DNA of 37,913 nt from an uncultured Pseudomonadota bacterium (GTDB lineage Bacteria > Myxococcota_A > UBA796 > GCA-2862545). Position numbers and translations under genes: made by a program. The first letter of the stretch is position 1, and the number at the start of each line of letters is the position of its first letter. The stretch is taken from NCBI GenBank assembly GCA_903861005.1, contig CAIOSP010000139.1, positions 1 through 37,913 on the forward strand, read 5' to 3'. The notes beneath the pieces are model-generated. The model was not told the origin of the DNA. It searched no databases and saw only the letters and a program-made list of their open reading frames with translations. Positions 1 through 7,293 of the stretch are shown one piece after another.

Positions 1-816
1 GCGACCGGCCCAGCGAAGGTCCTCGACCGCGCTCAGGATCGAGCCGAGCGCGTCGCGCGTCTCGGGCTCCCGCGCGACGCCGCGCACGTACTCGCGATCG
101 GTGCGCGCCTTGTGCAGCGTGAGCAGGCCACGGCGCGCCAGCCGACGGAGCGCCGCCCCACGCGCGAACAGCACCGCCTCACCCAGAGCGCCCGCCTCCA
201 GCGCACGACGCGCGCGCGCCAGAAGCTCGTCCTCGGGGAGCGCGCCCAGATCGTCGTCGCCGTCGATCGCGTCGATCACCACCTGCGGCGCCGTCGGGGC
301 CAGCGCACGGCGCGGCGGTTGCGCCCCCCCAAGGCCGAGCTTCGACCACAGCACGCGCAGCAGCACCACGATCAGCACGGCCACCCCGGCCGCCATCATC
401 CAGCGCAGGGCGGCGTCGATCAATCCCAAGCCCTCGGTGGGATCCACACAGCCGCCCGCCACACCCCGCCACGGGGACTCGTCTCCGGGCGCGCCGGCGA
501 ACCCGGGCGCCACCTCGCCGCGGCCGTTGAACCCGCCGCAGCCGGTCGGTTGGGCCTCGAAGTTTCCGTCCGCGCAGGTCTTGCGCAGGCCAGGGCAGGC
601 GTCGGCGGGCGCCTCCTCCAGCAGCTCGCACCAGATCGCTAGCTGGTCGGCGTCCGCACCCGCCTCATGGCAGAAGGCGAAGCGTTCGCTCGCGAGCGGG
701 TCGACGTGCGGGCTGGCCGAGTCCACCGCTGCGGCGTCGGTGTCCACGGCGTCCGTTGGCGCGTCTTGGCCCGCCGAGCACGCCGCGAGACACAGCGCGA
801 GCCAGGCGGCCCTCAT
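1..816 (-). CDS. DUF4129-type membrane lipoprotein, partial (runs off left edge)
   Basis: An open frame of 272 codons without a stop runs from ATG at 816 to the window edge, so the C-terminus is missing. The N-terminus is a lipoprotein signal (MRAAWLALCLAAC, Cys at 13). An exported Cys-containing segment follows, then one membrane helix at about residues 133-157. The cytoplasmic tail, from about residue 200, has the pattern LARARRALEAGALGEAVLF...LRRLARRGLL, typical of the DUF4129 region found in MoxR/DUF58-linked clusters. The start ATG overlaps the stop of the upstream membrane gene (ATGA), so it is translationally coupled as fourth gene of the operon. The role of the family is poorly known; it is thought to belong to a membrane complex served by a MoxR AAA+ ATPase. 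The partners (DUF4350, MoxR, DUF58) would be expected beyond the left edge. Confidence 0.75.
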   Translation of the reverse strand, partial: MRAAWLALCLAACSAGQDAPTDAVDTDAAAVDSASPHVDPLASERFAFCHEAGADADQLAIWCELLEEAPADACPGLRKTCADGNFEAQPTGCGGFNGRGEVAPGFAGAPGDESPWRGVAGGCVDPTEGLGLIDAALRWMMAAGVAVLIVVLLRVLWSKLGLGGAQPPRRALAPTAPQVVIDAIDGDDDLGALPEDELLARARRALEAGALGEAVLFARGAALRRLARRGLLTLHKARTDREYVRGVAREPETRDALGSILSAVEDLRWAGR

Positions 817-1592
817 GCGCGCTCCGCGGCGGCCATCATCGCGACCTGGACGTCCCAGCCCTCGACCGCCGTGCGCAGGTCCACGTAGAGGATCATGCGG
901 TACAGCGCGATCAGCGGCTGCGCGAGGAGCACGCCCGCGAACATCCACGGCGTGACGTCGCCGTTCTGGATCGATCCAAACGGCTGGCCCAGCTGCAGGA
1001 CGAACTGCACGAGCCCCTGCGCCATCAGCTCGGTGCCGAGCACGACCCACATCAGAAGGGCGCCGCTCACCAGGCTGCCTACGACCGCCTTCCCGACGCC
1101 GTTGGACGAGAGCGCGACGCTACGGGCGAGCGCCCGCGGGATCGACAGCCGCTCGAGCGCCGCCGCCTCCACCACCCAGAGTGTGCCCGCGTGCGCGGGG
1201 AGCCAGAGCATGCCCAGCGAGAACGTGGCCAGGGTCAGGCTGACCAGCGTGGACAGCGCCACCAACGGGTAGGCGCGCCACCCGGCGCTCGACCCGCGCA
1301 AGGCGTCGCGCACGCGCACCTTGTCGTCGAACAGGCGGCGCGCGATCAGCTGCGTGAACGGCACCTGGAGCGCGGGCGCCGCCAGCACCAGCAGCGCCAG
1401 CCGCACCGCGTCCCAGTCGTGCGACGTGGGGTAGGCCACCGTCGGCGCGAGGATGAGCGCGACCGGCAGCAGCACCACGAGCATCAGCCGCGCGAACAGG
1501 CCTGCGTCCTCGCGCAGCAGACACAGCGCCAGGTCGAGCGACTCGAACGGCGAGCGCGGACGCAGCACGATCCGACAGGCGAACGGGTTCAA
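813..1592 (-). CDS. Polytopic membrane protein of the RDD/SpoIIM/DUF4129 cluster
   Basis: A 259-aa hydrophobic protein with about five or six helices. It starts at TTG 1592, inside the stop of the SpoIIM-like gene (TTGA), and ends in an ATGA overlap with the DUF4129 gene. The C-terminal segment ALYRMILYVDLRTAVEGWD resembles a motif seen in membrane proteins of such clusters (members resembling DUF4013-like permease-fold proteins). No enzymatic residues are evident. Position and coupling suggest it is a structural subunit of the same membrane assembly as its neighbours. The family assignment is tentative; the gene itself is well supported by its length, composition and overlaps on both sides. 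Confidence 0.72.
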   Translation of the reverse strand: MNPFACRIVLRPRSPFESLDLALCLLREDAGLFARLMLVVLLPVALILAPTVAYPTSHDWDAVRLALLVLAAPALQVPFTQLIARRLFDDKVRVRDALRGSSAGWRAYPLVALSTLVSLTLATFSLGMLWLPAHAGTLWVVEAAALERLSIPRALARSVALSSNGVGKAVVGSLVSGALLMWVVLGTELMAQGLVQFVLQLGQPFGSIQNGDVTPWMFAGVLLAQPLIALYRMILYVDLRTAVEGWDVQVAMMAAAERA

Positions 1593-2554
1593 GCGCGCCC
1601 CCGACCGCCGAAGCCCAGCCAGCCCGTCACGATCGCGAGCTGCACGACCGCAAACACCGCCTTCGCCTCGCGTGGGATCGGGCTCGCGCTCCAGAAGCCC
1701 TCGATCGCGGCGGCGACAAACAGCATCACCATCGCGCCCATCACCAGCAGGAAGAGCTCAGGCCCGGCCGCGCGCAGCGACGCCAGCCGCGTCAGCCCGT
1801 TCGTCCGCACGAGCGCCCAGCCCATGCGCAGCCCGGCGGCCCCCGCGAGCACGATGCCCGTGAGCTCCCACGCGCTGTGGCCGCTGGTGAACTCCAGCAG
1901 GTTGGCCCCCTGCCCGCTGCCCAGCAGGTGGCCGAACACCGTGCCGATCGACACGCCGTTCATCACCAGGAAGTAGACCGAGCCCATGCCGCCGAGCGCG
2001 CCGGTGGCGAAGCAGCGGAACGCGATGCCGACGTTGTTGAACACGTAGAACCCGGCCATCATCGCGTTCTGCCCGGCGGTGCGCTCGACCGGGCCCGAGT
2101 ACATCTCCTCCATCGACTTGAGCGTGGCGCGGTCGAGCACCTCGGCCGCCAGGTCCTCGCTCTGGAAGGACAGGATCAGGCACAGGATGGCGGGCAGGTA
2201 GAACAGCGCCGCCGCGGTGAGCACGTAGCGCCACGACGCCCGCACCTGACGTGGGATGTCCTGGCCGAGCGCGCGGGCGAGATCCCCGCGCAGCACCGGG
2301 CGCGCGCCGTACAGCCGATCGTGCGCGCGCGCCGTCAGGTCATCGAGGTAGCCGAGCACGTCGGGGCCCAGGTCCTCGTCGCGCGCGCGGGAGAGGTCGG
2401 TGCACGCCGACCGGTACAGGCTCGCCAGCTCCGACCAGTCCGCGCCGCCGCGCAGCGCGCTCGACGACACGACCGCGTCCAGCCGCTCCCAGCGCGGGCG
2501 GCCGTCGCTCACGAAGCGCTCGCGATCGAAGCGAGCCCGGTCCAGGCGGCTCAT
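1589..2554 (-). CDS. Stage II sporulation protein M (SpoIIM/DUF95) family membrane protein
   Basis: This 321-aa protein has a soluble N-terminus of about 110 residues (DWSELASLYRSACTDLSRAR) followed by five or so helices. Hallmarks of the SpoIIM/DUF95 family are visible: FYVFNNVGIAFRCFATGALGG, then the stretch ending in GTVFGHLL, then HSAWELTGIVLAGAAGLRMG. In Bacillus the namesake acts with SpoIID/SpoIIP in peptidoglycan remodelling during engulfment. In non-sporulating bacteria the homologue commonly sits beside RDD, DUF4129 and MoxR genes and its function is unknown. ATG at 2554 overlaps the RDD stop (ATGA) and its own stop overlaps the next gene, giving a coupled operon. Sporulation as a role is not implied. 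Confidence 0.88.
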   Translation of the reverse strand: MSRLDRARFDRERFVSDGRPRWERLDAVVSSSALRGGADWSELASLYRSACTDLSRARDEDLGPDVLGYLDDLTARAHDRLYGARPVLRGDLARALGQDIPRQVRASWRYVLTAAALFYLPAILCLILSFQSEDLAAEVLDRATLKSMEEMYSGPVERTAGQNAMMAGFYVFNNVGIAFRCFATGALGGMGSVYFLVMNGVSIGTVFGHLLGSGQGANLLEFTSGHSAWELTGIVLAGAAGLRMGWALVRTNGLTRLASLRAAGPELFLLVMGAMVMLFVAAAIEGFWSASPIPREAKAVFAVVQLAIVTGWLGFGGRGRA

Positions 2555-3297
2555 GCGTCGCGCCCCGTGGCGCGCGCGTAGGCCAGCGTCAGCGTGCGCA
2601 GCCAGGTGCCCGCGACCACACCCTCTCGCTCGGCCAGGCGCGGCCCCAGCACCGCCGCGATCTCCTCGGCCCGCCCGGTCGACAGGCGACGCCGCCTGCG
2701 CAGCAAGGCCTCGATCGCGCGCCGCTCGTCGCCGCGCAGCGTCACCCGGATCGGCAGCGCCTGCCGCTCGGCCTCGGTCACCGCCGGCTCGATCGCCGCG
2801 GCGTCCAGCAGCTGCGTGCGCTGCTCCACCACCACCATGGTGCCCGCGACCCAGTCGCCGATCCGCCGCAGGCGCGGGTCACACGTCGCCACGATCACGC
2901 CGATCACGTACGCGAACGGCAGGCCGTCCACGCCGCGCATCAGGTTGCGCAGCACCGCCTCGCGCGGGCCGATCGCCGAGCCGTCGGTGCACACCACGCG
3001 CAGCTGCAGCGCGCGCTTGCCCGGGGTCTGGCCCGCCCAGAGCGCCTCGAAGAGCGCCGCGTAGAACCAAGACACCACAAAGAACACGAGCAGGCCCGCG
3101 CCCGTGCCTGCCTCGCCGCCCAGCCCGCTGAACACCGAGGTCAGGGTCAGCGCCAGCATCAGGCCCGTGACCACGAACCCCTGCAGCAGCAGGTCGAGCA
3201 GCCAGGCCACGCCGCGCACGCCAGGGCCCGCCAGCCGGTGCGTGAAGCGCACACGCTCCGGCGTGTCGACCGTCGTCGTCGTGTCTAGACGCTCCAA
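2551..3297 (-). CDS. RDD family membrane protein
   Basis: First gene of the left-hand membrane operon. The core carries RDD-family landmarks: GVAWLLDLLLQG as first helix, then AGQTPGKRALQLRVV, EAVLRNLMRGVDGLP and a final RLRRIGDWVAGTMVV, with about three helices in total. RDD proteins are small integral membrane proteins; some have been linked to ion exchange, but no substrate can be read here. The cytoplasmic tail after the last helix is long (about 100 residues, highly charged). I place the start at TTG 3297, which has a G-rich stretch just upstream and leaves a short leader before the conserved VDTPERVRF. An in-frame ATG at 3378 would add 27 residues of atypical sequence. The stop overlaps the SpoIIM-like start. 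Confidence 0.85.
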   Translation of the reverse strand: MERLDTTTTVDTPERVRFTHRLAGPGVRGVAWLLDLLLQGFVVTGLMLALTLTSVFSGLGGEAGTGAGLLVFFVVSWFYAALFEALWAGQTPGKRALQLRVVCTDGSAIGPREAVLRNLMRGVDGLPFAYVIGVIVATCDPRLRRIGDWVAGTMVVVEQRTQLLDAAAIEPAVTEAERQALPIRVTLRGDERRAIEALLRRRRRLSTGRAEEIAAVLGPRLAEREGVVAGTWLRTLTLAYARATGRDA

Positions 3298-3585
3298 CCA
3301 GGCCCCCCCTTCGCCGTATCGCGTGAGCGGTCGCCGCGACGGGTGGTCGCGAGAGTACGTAGTTCCACGAACGCACATCGAGCGAGGTGCCGGAGCCTGA
3401 GCGGCGGCCTCCGCTGTACCCGTTCGCGATGAGCCTTATGCAACGGCAGTAATCCGTGACACGCGAACGGGCAGGAGTACGGCGAGGGTGCATGCATCGT
3501 CCGCTTTCACGCTCCACATGCCACGTCTTGTGTGTTGCCACACCCGCCTCATCGTGTTCCCGCACAGTCGGGGAAGACCAGAACC
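3298..3585. other. Divergent intergenic region between RDD operon and diguanylate cyclase gene
   Basis: About 290 bases that must hold the divergent promoters of the RDD operon (leftward) and the GGDEF gene (rightward). G+C falls around 3420-3560 relative to the flanks, as expected for a promoter region. No convincing sigma-70 boxes, palindrome or RNA element was found by eye. Part of it is open in frame with the RDD gene if the alternative ATG at 3378 is used. Confidence 0.4.
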
Positions 3586-5175
3586 ATGAAGCGGCCCACG
3601 ATCCCGGGAAAGATGGTGCAATCCGCGGCACGGGGGTTCCTCACCGTGGCGTTGTTCGTGTCGATCGCGCTCACCGGCTTTGAGGTGTCGCAGTCGATGC
3701 GCCGCCAGTCCGATGAAGCGCGCGAGGCGGGCCTAAGCTCGGCGGCGCGGATCGCCCGAGAGTTGGACCTGCGCGAGCAAGCCGTGGAGGCGCTGGCGGC
3801 CACCGCCGAGGACATCCTGAGCGGTCGCCTGACGACGGCGGAGACCATCACCCCGTACCTTCGGGCGGTGCCCGAGCGCGCCGGCTTCGCGATGTCGGCG
3901 CCGCCCGGGTACCGCGCCGAGGACCTGGGCGGCCTGATGGGCGAGGGCGATCCGCCCGTGGCGGGGTCGGAAGCGGCCGCCGAGATCGACATGGCGTTCG
4001 CGCTGTCGGAGGAGCTGAAGCTGGTCCATGGGCACGACGAGTCGCTGCCTTGGGTCTACTACATCTCCAAGCGCGGCTTCTTCTACATCTTCCCCAGGCC
4101 CCCAGAGGGATCCTTCCTGTGGAACCACGAGCTGCTCAAGCGGTACGACATGCTGCCTGGGGCGGCGCCGTTGAAGCTGGAGGGCCCTCGCACCGGGTGG
4201 TCGGCCGTCTACTCCGACACCGGCGGCAAGGGCCCGATGACCACCGTCAGCCGGCTGGTCGAGCACCATGGCCAGATCGCCGGCGACATCAGCGTGGACG
4301 TGTCGGTGCGTACGCTCGCCGAGCTGCTCCACGATGACCGCGTCCCTGACTCGACGCTGCGCTTGTTCGACCCGACCGGCGCGGATTTCCTCGGAGGCAG
4401 CCGCCTGCCCGGCGGCATCTCCATCCAGGAGCCTCACCCGAGCACCCCCATTCGCGTCGGCGACGTCGAGGTTTACATCCTCGACGTGAACCCCAGCGGG
4501 TGGCACGTCGGCGTGGTCACCTCACGCCGCGCGATGCTGTGGACCGCGCTGCGGCAGTCGTCGCTGCACGGTCTGCTGGTGCTGTTCAGCCTCGGGAGCC
4601 TCATCCTGTTCGTGGCGCTGACCAGGGCGCTCCAGCTCGTCGAGTCGCAGTCGCGCCACGACGCGCTGACCGGCCTGTACAACCGTCGTCACTTTGATGA
4701 GGTCGCCGAGGTGGCGATCGCCAAGGCTCGCCGCGGGGGCACGCCGGTCGCGCTCCTCATCGTCGATGTCGACCACTTCAAGAAGTACAACGACCGCCTC
4801 GGCCACTACGCGGGCGACCAGGCGCTGCGCGACCTAGCGACGGCCGTGCGCGGTAGCCTCCGACGCGCGGGCGACGGCGTGTTCCGCCTGGGCGGCGAGG
4901 AGTTCGCGGTGCTGGCGTCGGTCGAGGACTACGACAAGCTCCAGCAGCTGGGCGACAAGCTGTGTGACGCCGTTCGCGCCCTGGGCATCGTCCACGAGGG
5001 CAGCGATCTGGGCCACGTCAGCATCTCGGTCGGCGCCACGCTGGTCGACGCCGCCCACTGGGTGGACATGGACAAGGCCTACCAGGCGGCGGACAAGGCG
5101 CTCTACCAGGCCAAGTCGACCGGCCGCGACCGCGCCGTCGTACACCGCCCCGCCCCGATCGCGCAGGCGGTCTAA
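3586..5175 (+). CDS. Membrane-bound Cache-GGDEF diguanylate cyclase
   Basis: A 529-aa sensor enzyme expected to make cyclic di-GMP from two GTP. Order: helix 1 at about residues 16-36, a periplasmic region of about 290 residues, helix 2 at about 328-346, then a GGDEF domain to the end. The periplasmic part has Cache-like features (LPWVYYISKRGFFYIFP; GWSAVYSDTGGKGPM; GDISVDVSVRTLAELL). The GGDEF domain opens with DALTGLYNRRHFDE and has the metal/nucleotide segment DVDHFKKYNDRLGHYAGD. The active-site signature is GGEEF at residues 436-440, and an intact inhibitory I-site RxxD (R427-D430) lies five residues before it, so product inhibition is expected. ATG 3586 is preferred over an upstream in-frame start because it follows GGGGAAG and leads directly into the first helix. 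No c-di-GMP effector lies nearby. Confidence 0.93.
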   Translation: MKRPTIPGKMVQSAARGFLTVALFVSIALTGFEVSQSMRRQSDEAREAGLSSAARIARELDLREQAVEALAATAEDILSGRLTTAETITPYLRAVPERAGFAMSAPPGYRAEDLGGLMGEGDPPVAGSEAAAEIDMAFALSEELKLVHGHDESLPWVYYISKRGFFYIFPRPPEGSFLWNHELLKRYDMLPGAAPLKLEGPRTGWSAVYSDTGGKGPMTTVSRLVEHHGQIAGDISVDVSVRTLAELLHDDRVPDSTLRLFDPTGADFLGGSRLPGGISIQEPHPSTPIRVGDVEVYILDVNPSGWHVGVVTSRRAMLWTALRQSSLHGLLVLFSLGSLILFVALTRALQLVESQSRHDALTGLYNRRHFDEVAEVAIAKARRGGTPVALLIVDVDHFKKYNDRLGHYAGDQALRDLATAVRGSLRRAGDGVFRLGGEEFAVLASVEDYDKLQQLGDKLCDAVRALGIVHEGSDLGHVSISVGATLVDAAHWVDMDKAYQAADKALYQAKSTGRDRAVVHRPAPIAQAV

Positions 5176-5221
5176 GCGCCCGCGCGCGGCTCAGCCTGCC
5201 TCGCCCACGGCGTGACGCCGA

Positions 5222-6784
5222 TCAGGGCCCGCAGTTCACCGCGACACCGTAGGTCACGTCGACCACCGCGTTGGGCGCGGGGTCCGGATCGAACACGACC
5301 GAGTTGCGCGCGACGTCGTAGGTCCAGCCGGTGAACTGCTCCACGCCGTCCACGAACACGTGGACGCTGCTGGGATCGGGGCTGCGCTGGCCAAGCTCGA
5401 ACACGCCGATGTCGGCCACGGCCTGCTGGGCGATGGCGGCGAGCGCGTTGGGCCAGTTGTTGTCGTAGATGTTGAGCAGCGTGCCGCCGGTCCAGCTCAC
5501 GGCGTCGATGTAGCCGTAGGGGCCCCGGCTGCTGGCATCCGGCGTCTGGCTGTTCACGTCGAGGACGCCGTGGACCTTCATGGGCGCGCCGGCGCCGGCG
5601 AAGGCGCGGAAGGACGTCACGTAGGTCGCCCAGTAGTTCTGGGTGCCAGCGTTGGGCGACTGGTCGCGCTCGTCCGACACCAGGATGATGTGGAGCGGCG
5701 AGCCCGGGTCGCGGAAGCCGAAGTTGCAGCCCGCGGCGGTGGCGTTCTGCGTCAGCTTTAGGAGCGCCTCGGTGTAGCTGCCGCCCGCGCCGTAGCTGAC
5801 GGCGTTCGAAAACTGGGCCTGCCAGTTGGGGGTGGCGGCGGTCAGGGTGGTCATGCAGCCGTTGTCTTCGGTGAGCACGCCCACCTTCCAGGCCACGTTC
5901 GCGTTGGCGAAGACCTGGATGAACGACGCGAACTGGCTGTTCAGCTGGGTAGCGTGGTCGTCCATCGAGCAGGACTGGTCGACCGCGACGATCACGTCGA
6001 TCGGGATGTTCTCCGGGACGATGAACTGCTCGCCCACCTCCTGCGCGTAGCGGGCGCTGCCGCTGATGCCGACGTGGGCCTCGCCCGCCGGGTCGTTGCT
6101 GGTGACGACCAGCTCCGCGCCAAAGCGGTCGGCGATCGTCGGGTCAAAACGAACGGGGAGCTTGTACTCCTGATTCAGATCCAGGGTCAGGTCGGCGGGC
6201 GGAAGGACCGGGAAGCTGAGCATGGACGCCGAGCCGCCCAGCATCACCGACGAGATCACCAACGGCTCGGAGCCCACGTTGCGCAGCGTGAACTCCTGCT
6301 GCTGGCCGCACGGGATGAACAGGTCGCCGAAGCGCATGGGGTCGGGCGAGATCTCCAAGCGAGGGATGGCGCCCTTGCCGGAGACGGTGACCGGTGCCTC
6401 CGGCTCGTTGATGGCGTCGGAGAGCACGGTGATGGTGCCCTCCTGCACGCCCGAGTCCAGCGGGTGGAAGACCACGTCAAACGTCCAGGTGGCCTGGGGC
6501 GTCAGGCTCTGCGGCGTGGTGCCGACCGGCTCGACCGTGAACGACGGAGGCACGGCGATGGTCAGCTCCGACACGTCCAGCGTGTTGAAGCCGATGTTGG
6601 TGACGGTCACCGTCTCGCGGACCGTCTCCTGGCTGTTCTTCTCGCCAAAGTCGATCGTACGCGGGGTGACGTCGATCACCGCGAACACGTCCTCGGGATC
6701 CGGATCCTTCGGGACGAAGGAGAACTCAGGGGCGCACGCGGACAGAGCCAGCGCGGCCACGGCGAAGGACGTGCGAAACGTCAT
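5222..6784 (-). CDS. Lipoprotein with HYDIN/ASH-like repeats and von Willebrand A domain
   Basis: A 520-aa surface lipoprotein. The signal MTFRTSFAVAALALSAC places the lipidated Cys at residue 17. Residues of about 40-235 form two beta-sandwich repeats of the HYDIN/ASH (choice-of-anchor D) type, with VTPRTIDFGEKNSQET and the second-repeat motif ISPDPMRFGDLFIPCGQQQ. From about residue 260 comes a VWA domain whose metal-ion adhesion site begins DVIVAVDQSCSMDDH, giving an intact DxSxS. Several Cys pairs in the VWA part suggest disulfides outside the cytoplasm. Proteins of this architecture are frequent in Myxococcota and are presumed to act in cell-surface adhesion or binding; the ligand is unknown. 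The ATG at 6784 has GAGG about eight bases upstream. A palindrome at 6841-6855 lies upstream. Confidence 0.9.
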   Translation of the reverse strand: MTFRTSFAVAALALSACAPEFSFVPKDPDPEDVFAVIDVTPRTIDFGEKNSQETVRETVTVTNIGFNTLDVSELTIAVPPSFTVEPVGTTPQSLTPQATWTFDVVFHPLDSGVQEGTITVLSDAINEPEAPVTVSGKGAIPRLEISPDPMRFGDLFIPCGQQQEFTLRNVGSEPLVISSVMLGGSASMLSFPVLPPADLTLDLNQEYKLPVRFDPTIADRFGAELVVTSNDPAGEAHVGISGSARYAQEVGEQFIVPENIPIDVIVAVDQSCSMDDHATQLNSQFASFIQVFANANVAWKVGVLTEDNGCMTTLTAATPNWQAQFSNAVSYGAGGSYTEALLKLTQNATAAGCNFGFRDPGSPLHIILVSDERDQSPNAGTQNYWATYVTSFRAFAGAGAPMKVHGVLDVNSQTPDASSRGPYGYIDAVSWTGGTLLNIYDNNWPNALAAIAQQAVADIGVFELGQRSPDPSSVHVFVDGVEQFTGWTYDVARNSVVFDPDPAPNAVVDVTYGVAVNCGP

Positions 6785-6840
6785 CGCGGAACCTCGGGAG
6801 GGGGGGACACCTGAATACTACGCGATCAAAACCACGGGAA

Positions 6841-6855
6841 TGCGGAAATTCCGCA
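6841..6855. promoter_or_regulatory. Perfect palindrome (7-bp arms, 1-nt spacer) upstream of VWA lipoprotein
   Basis: TGCGGAA-A-TTCCGCA lies between the stop of the small acidic gene (6870, minus) and the start of the VWA lipoprotein (6784, minus), about 57 bases upstream of the latter's ATG. The spacer is too short for an RNA hairpin loop, so a dimeric regulator's operator is more likely than a terminator. Function is inferred from symmetry and position only. Confidence 0.35.
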
Positions 6856-6869
6856 GCACCCGAGACCGA

Positions 6870-7100
6870 TCAGCGGATCAGCGAGGCCCAGGCGTCACGG
6901 ACCGCGGCCACATCGAGCGGATCGACCACTTCGGAGCCGTTCATCACTACGCCGTCCGTGGCGCAGGAGCCCGCGGGCTCGTCTGCGGCGTCGAGCCAGT
7001 CGAGGCCGTCGACGATGTCTTCTTCGTCCTCGGCCAGGGCCGACGGCCCCAGGAACCCGAGGGCGACCGCCACCACCATGGGATGTGCGCCGACCTTCAT
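6870..7100 (-). CDS. Small exported acidic protein of unknown function
   Basis: This 76-aa protein starts at ATG 7100, which has GGAGG eight bases upstream; that decides the start over in-frame codons further upstream. It begins MKVGAHPMVVAVALGFLGPSALA, a clear cleavable signal peptide with an AxA-type site. The mature part of about 53 residues is acidic (EDEEDIVDGLDWLDAADEP), has a single Cys and ends DVAAVRDAWASLIR. I do not recognise a family. It is transcribed in the same direction as the VWA lipoprotein, with 85 bases between them, and diverges from the ABC-F gene. Confidence 0.62.
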   Translation of the reverse strand: MKVGAHPMVVAVALGFLGPSALAEDEEDIVDGLDWLDAADEPAGSCATDGVVMNGSEVVDPLDVAAVRDAWASLIR

Positions 7101-7293
7101 CACGACCTCCAACCTCAACGGGCGGTAAGCATATCGGGGACTCGCCCCCAAAGGCGCGCCAATCTGACCCATCGTGACGGATCGGTGGAGCGCCTCGCCC
7201 ACGGGGGGCCCGGCCGGTTAACCGGCGCCCCCGTGTGGCGGCCAGCGACGTCCTGTTCAAGGACCCGGCCGACCCGTCGTCCAGGAGATTGCC

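Noticed and set aside
5209-5221. CGGCGT-G-ACGCCG symmetry between the GGDEF and VWA genes as a bidirectional terminator.
   Set aside because: A one-base loop cannot form a normal RNA hairpin, there is no T-run on either side, and such GC symmetry is common here by chance.
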